From Oscillospiraceae bacterium (lineage in GTDB: Bacteria > Bacillota > Clostridia > Oscillospirales > Acutalibacteraceae): DNA of 14,286 nt. The stretch covers positions 1 to 14,286 of the forward strand of contig JAQXHW010000172.1 of assembly GCA_029007475.1 (NCBI GenBank), written 5' to 3'. The first letter of the stretch is position 1. Each line of letters starts with the position of its first letter. Below the pieces are notes generated by a model. That model was not told where the DNA came from. It was given only the letters and a program-made list of their open reading frames with translations, and ran no database searches. Position numbers and translations under genes: made by a program. Below, one piece after another: positions 13,847 through 14,286 of this stretch.

Positions 13847-14286
13847 ATGTTAGATATAAATGCACTTAAATTTGACGAGAAGGGTCTTATCCCCGCGATT
13901 GTCGTAGATGCCGATACAGACAAGGTTCTGACTCTTGCCTACATGAATGAGGAAAGCCTTAAAATCTCCATGGAGAAGGGTCTTACCTGCTTTTACAGCC
14001 GTTCAAGACAAGAGCTTTGGCTCAAGGGTGAAACCAGCAAGAATTACCAGCATATCGTTTCCATTACCGCTGACTGCGACAATGACGCTTTAGTTGTAAG
14101 AGTTAGAAAAGACGGTCCTGCCTGCCACACCGGTACAGATTCCTGCTTCACAAAATTGCTCTTTGAGGGCGATGAAGCGGACGGCTTTAAGCTTCAGACT
14201 CTCTATGAATTACTCCTCGACAGAAAAGCAAAGCTCCCCGAGGGCTCCTACACAACCTATCTTTTCGAAAAGGGAATTGACAAAAT
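13847..14286 (+). CDS. hisIE: HisIE, phosphoribosyl-AMP cyclohydrolase / phosphoribosyl-ATP pyrophosphatase (3' end cut by window edge)
   Basis: This is the bifunctional enzyme for steps two and three of histidine synthesis. The 146 codons visible contain a complete HisI domain (about 1-108): SRSRQELWLKGETS (51-64), and the zinc cysteines C77 in TADCDND, C93 and C100 in GPACHTGTDSCF. A HisE domain then begins: LQTLYELLLDRKAKLPEGSYTTYLF (about 116-140) is the typical first helix pair of the pyrophosphatase. The sequence ends before the MazG-like metal-binding EExxE motifs. The ATG at 13847 follows the hisF stop by 2 bases, with GAGG about 10 bases before. The fusion is inferred from the open frame running to the edge without a stop. 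Confidence 0.95.
   Translation, partial: MLDINALKFDEKGLIPAIVVDADTDKVLTLAYMNEESLKISMEKGLTCFYSRSRQELWLKGETSKNYQHIVSITADCDNDALVVRVRKDGPACHTGTDSCFTKLLFEGDEADGFKLQTLYELLLDRKAKLPEGSYTTYLFEKGIDK

Noticed and set aside
1..14286. Mobile elements, CRISPR repeats, tRNA or rRNA genes, phage or defence systems
   Set aside because: I looked on both strands and saw no repeat array, transposase, terminal inverted repeats, cloverleaf or defence-related domain. All the large genes belong to known housekeeping families.

Overview
The window reads as chromosomal core metabolism of an anaerobic low-to-mid GC Firmicute. The best guess is a gut-type clostridium of the Oscillospiraceae/Ruminococcaceae kind. The evidence is [FeFe]-hydrogenase maturation genes, a short-form HisG paired with HisZ, a YerC/YecD TrpR-like protein, strong AGGAGG-type ribosome binding sites, and sigma-A promoters with 17-bp spacers. 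I see no mobile element, CRISPR array, tRNA, rRNA or phage gene.

Layout. (1) Positions 1-3303, minus strand: a hydrogenase-maturation operon in the order small ACT-type regulator (TM1266-like), hydE, hydG, hydF. hydF is cut by the left edge. The operon has a clear promoter (3275-3303) and a leader of about 160 nt. That leader contains a rho-independent-terminator-like hairpin before the first gene. (2) Positions 3382-4485: a doubtful tiny plus-strand ORF converges on a minus-strand pair, an Spx/ArsC-like thioredoxin-fold protein and a YgjP-type zinc metallopeptidase. The pair is driven by a strong promoter at 4457-4485. (3) Positions 4676-5864: a two-gene plus-strand operon of a flavodoxin-fold NAD(P)H oxidoreductase and a YfcE-type phosphodiesterase. 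Its promoter spacer is filled by a perfect 18-bp palindrome, and the operon ends at a good terminator. (4) Positions 5876-6657: sfsA with its own extended -10 promoter and a TTG start. (5) From 6710 to the right edge: yerC-hisZ-hisG-hisD-hisC-hisB-hisH-hisA-hisF-hisIE, tightly packed and mostly overlapping, led by one promoter that contains an inverted repeat.

How the genes work together. HydE, HydG and HydF build the H-cluster of [FeFe]-hydrogenase, whose structural gene is not in the window. HydG makes CO and cyanide from tyrosine, HydE acts on the iron synthon to help make the dithiomethylamine bridge, and HydF is the GTPase scaffold. The his genes cover the path from PRPP and ATP to histidinol phosphate and from histidinol to histidine. 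Only a histidinol-phosphate phosphatase is not seen; it may lie downstream or elsewhere. YerC, first in that operon, is the obvious candidate regulator.

Nothing here is an obviously new multi-gene system. The points most worth following are regulatory: the his promoter operator with a short leader that leaves no room for a T-box, the terminator in the hyd leader, and the palindromic operator in front of the oxidoreductase-phosphodiesterase pair.
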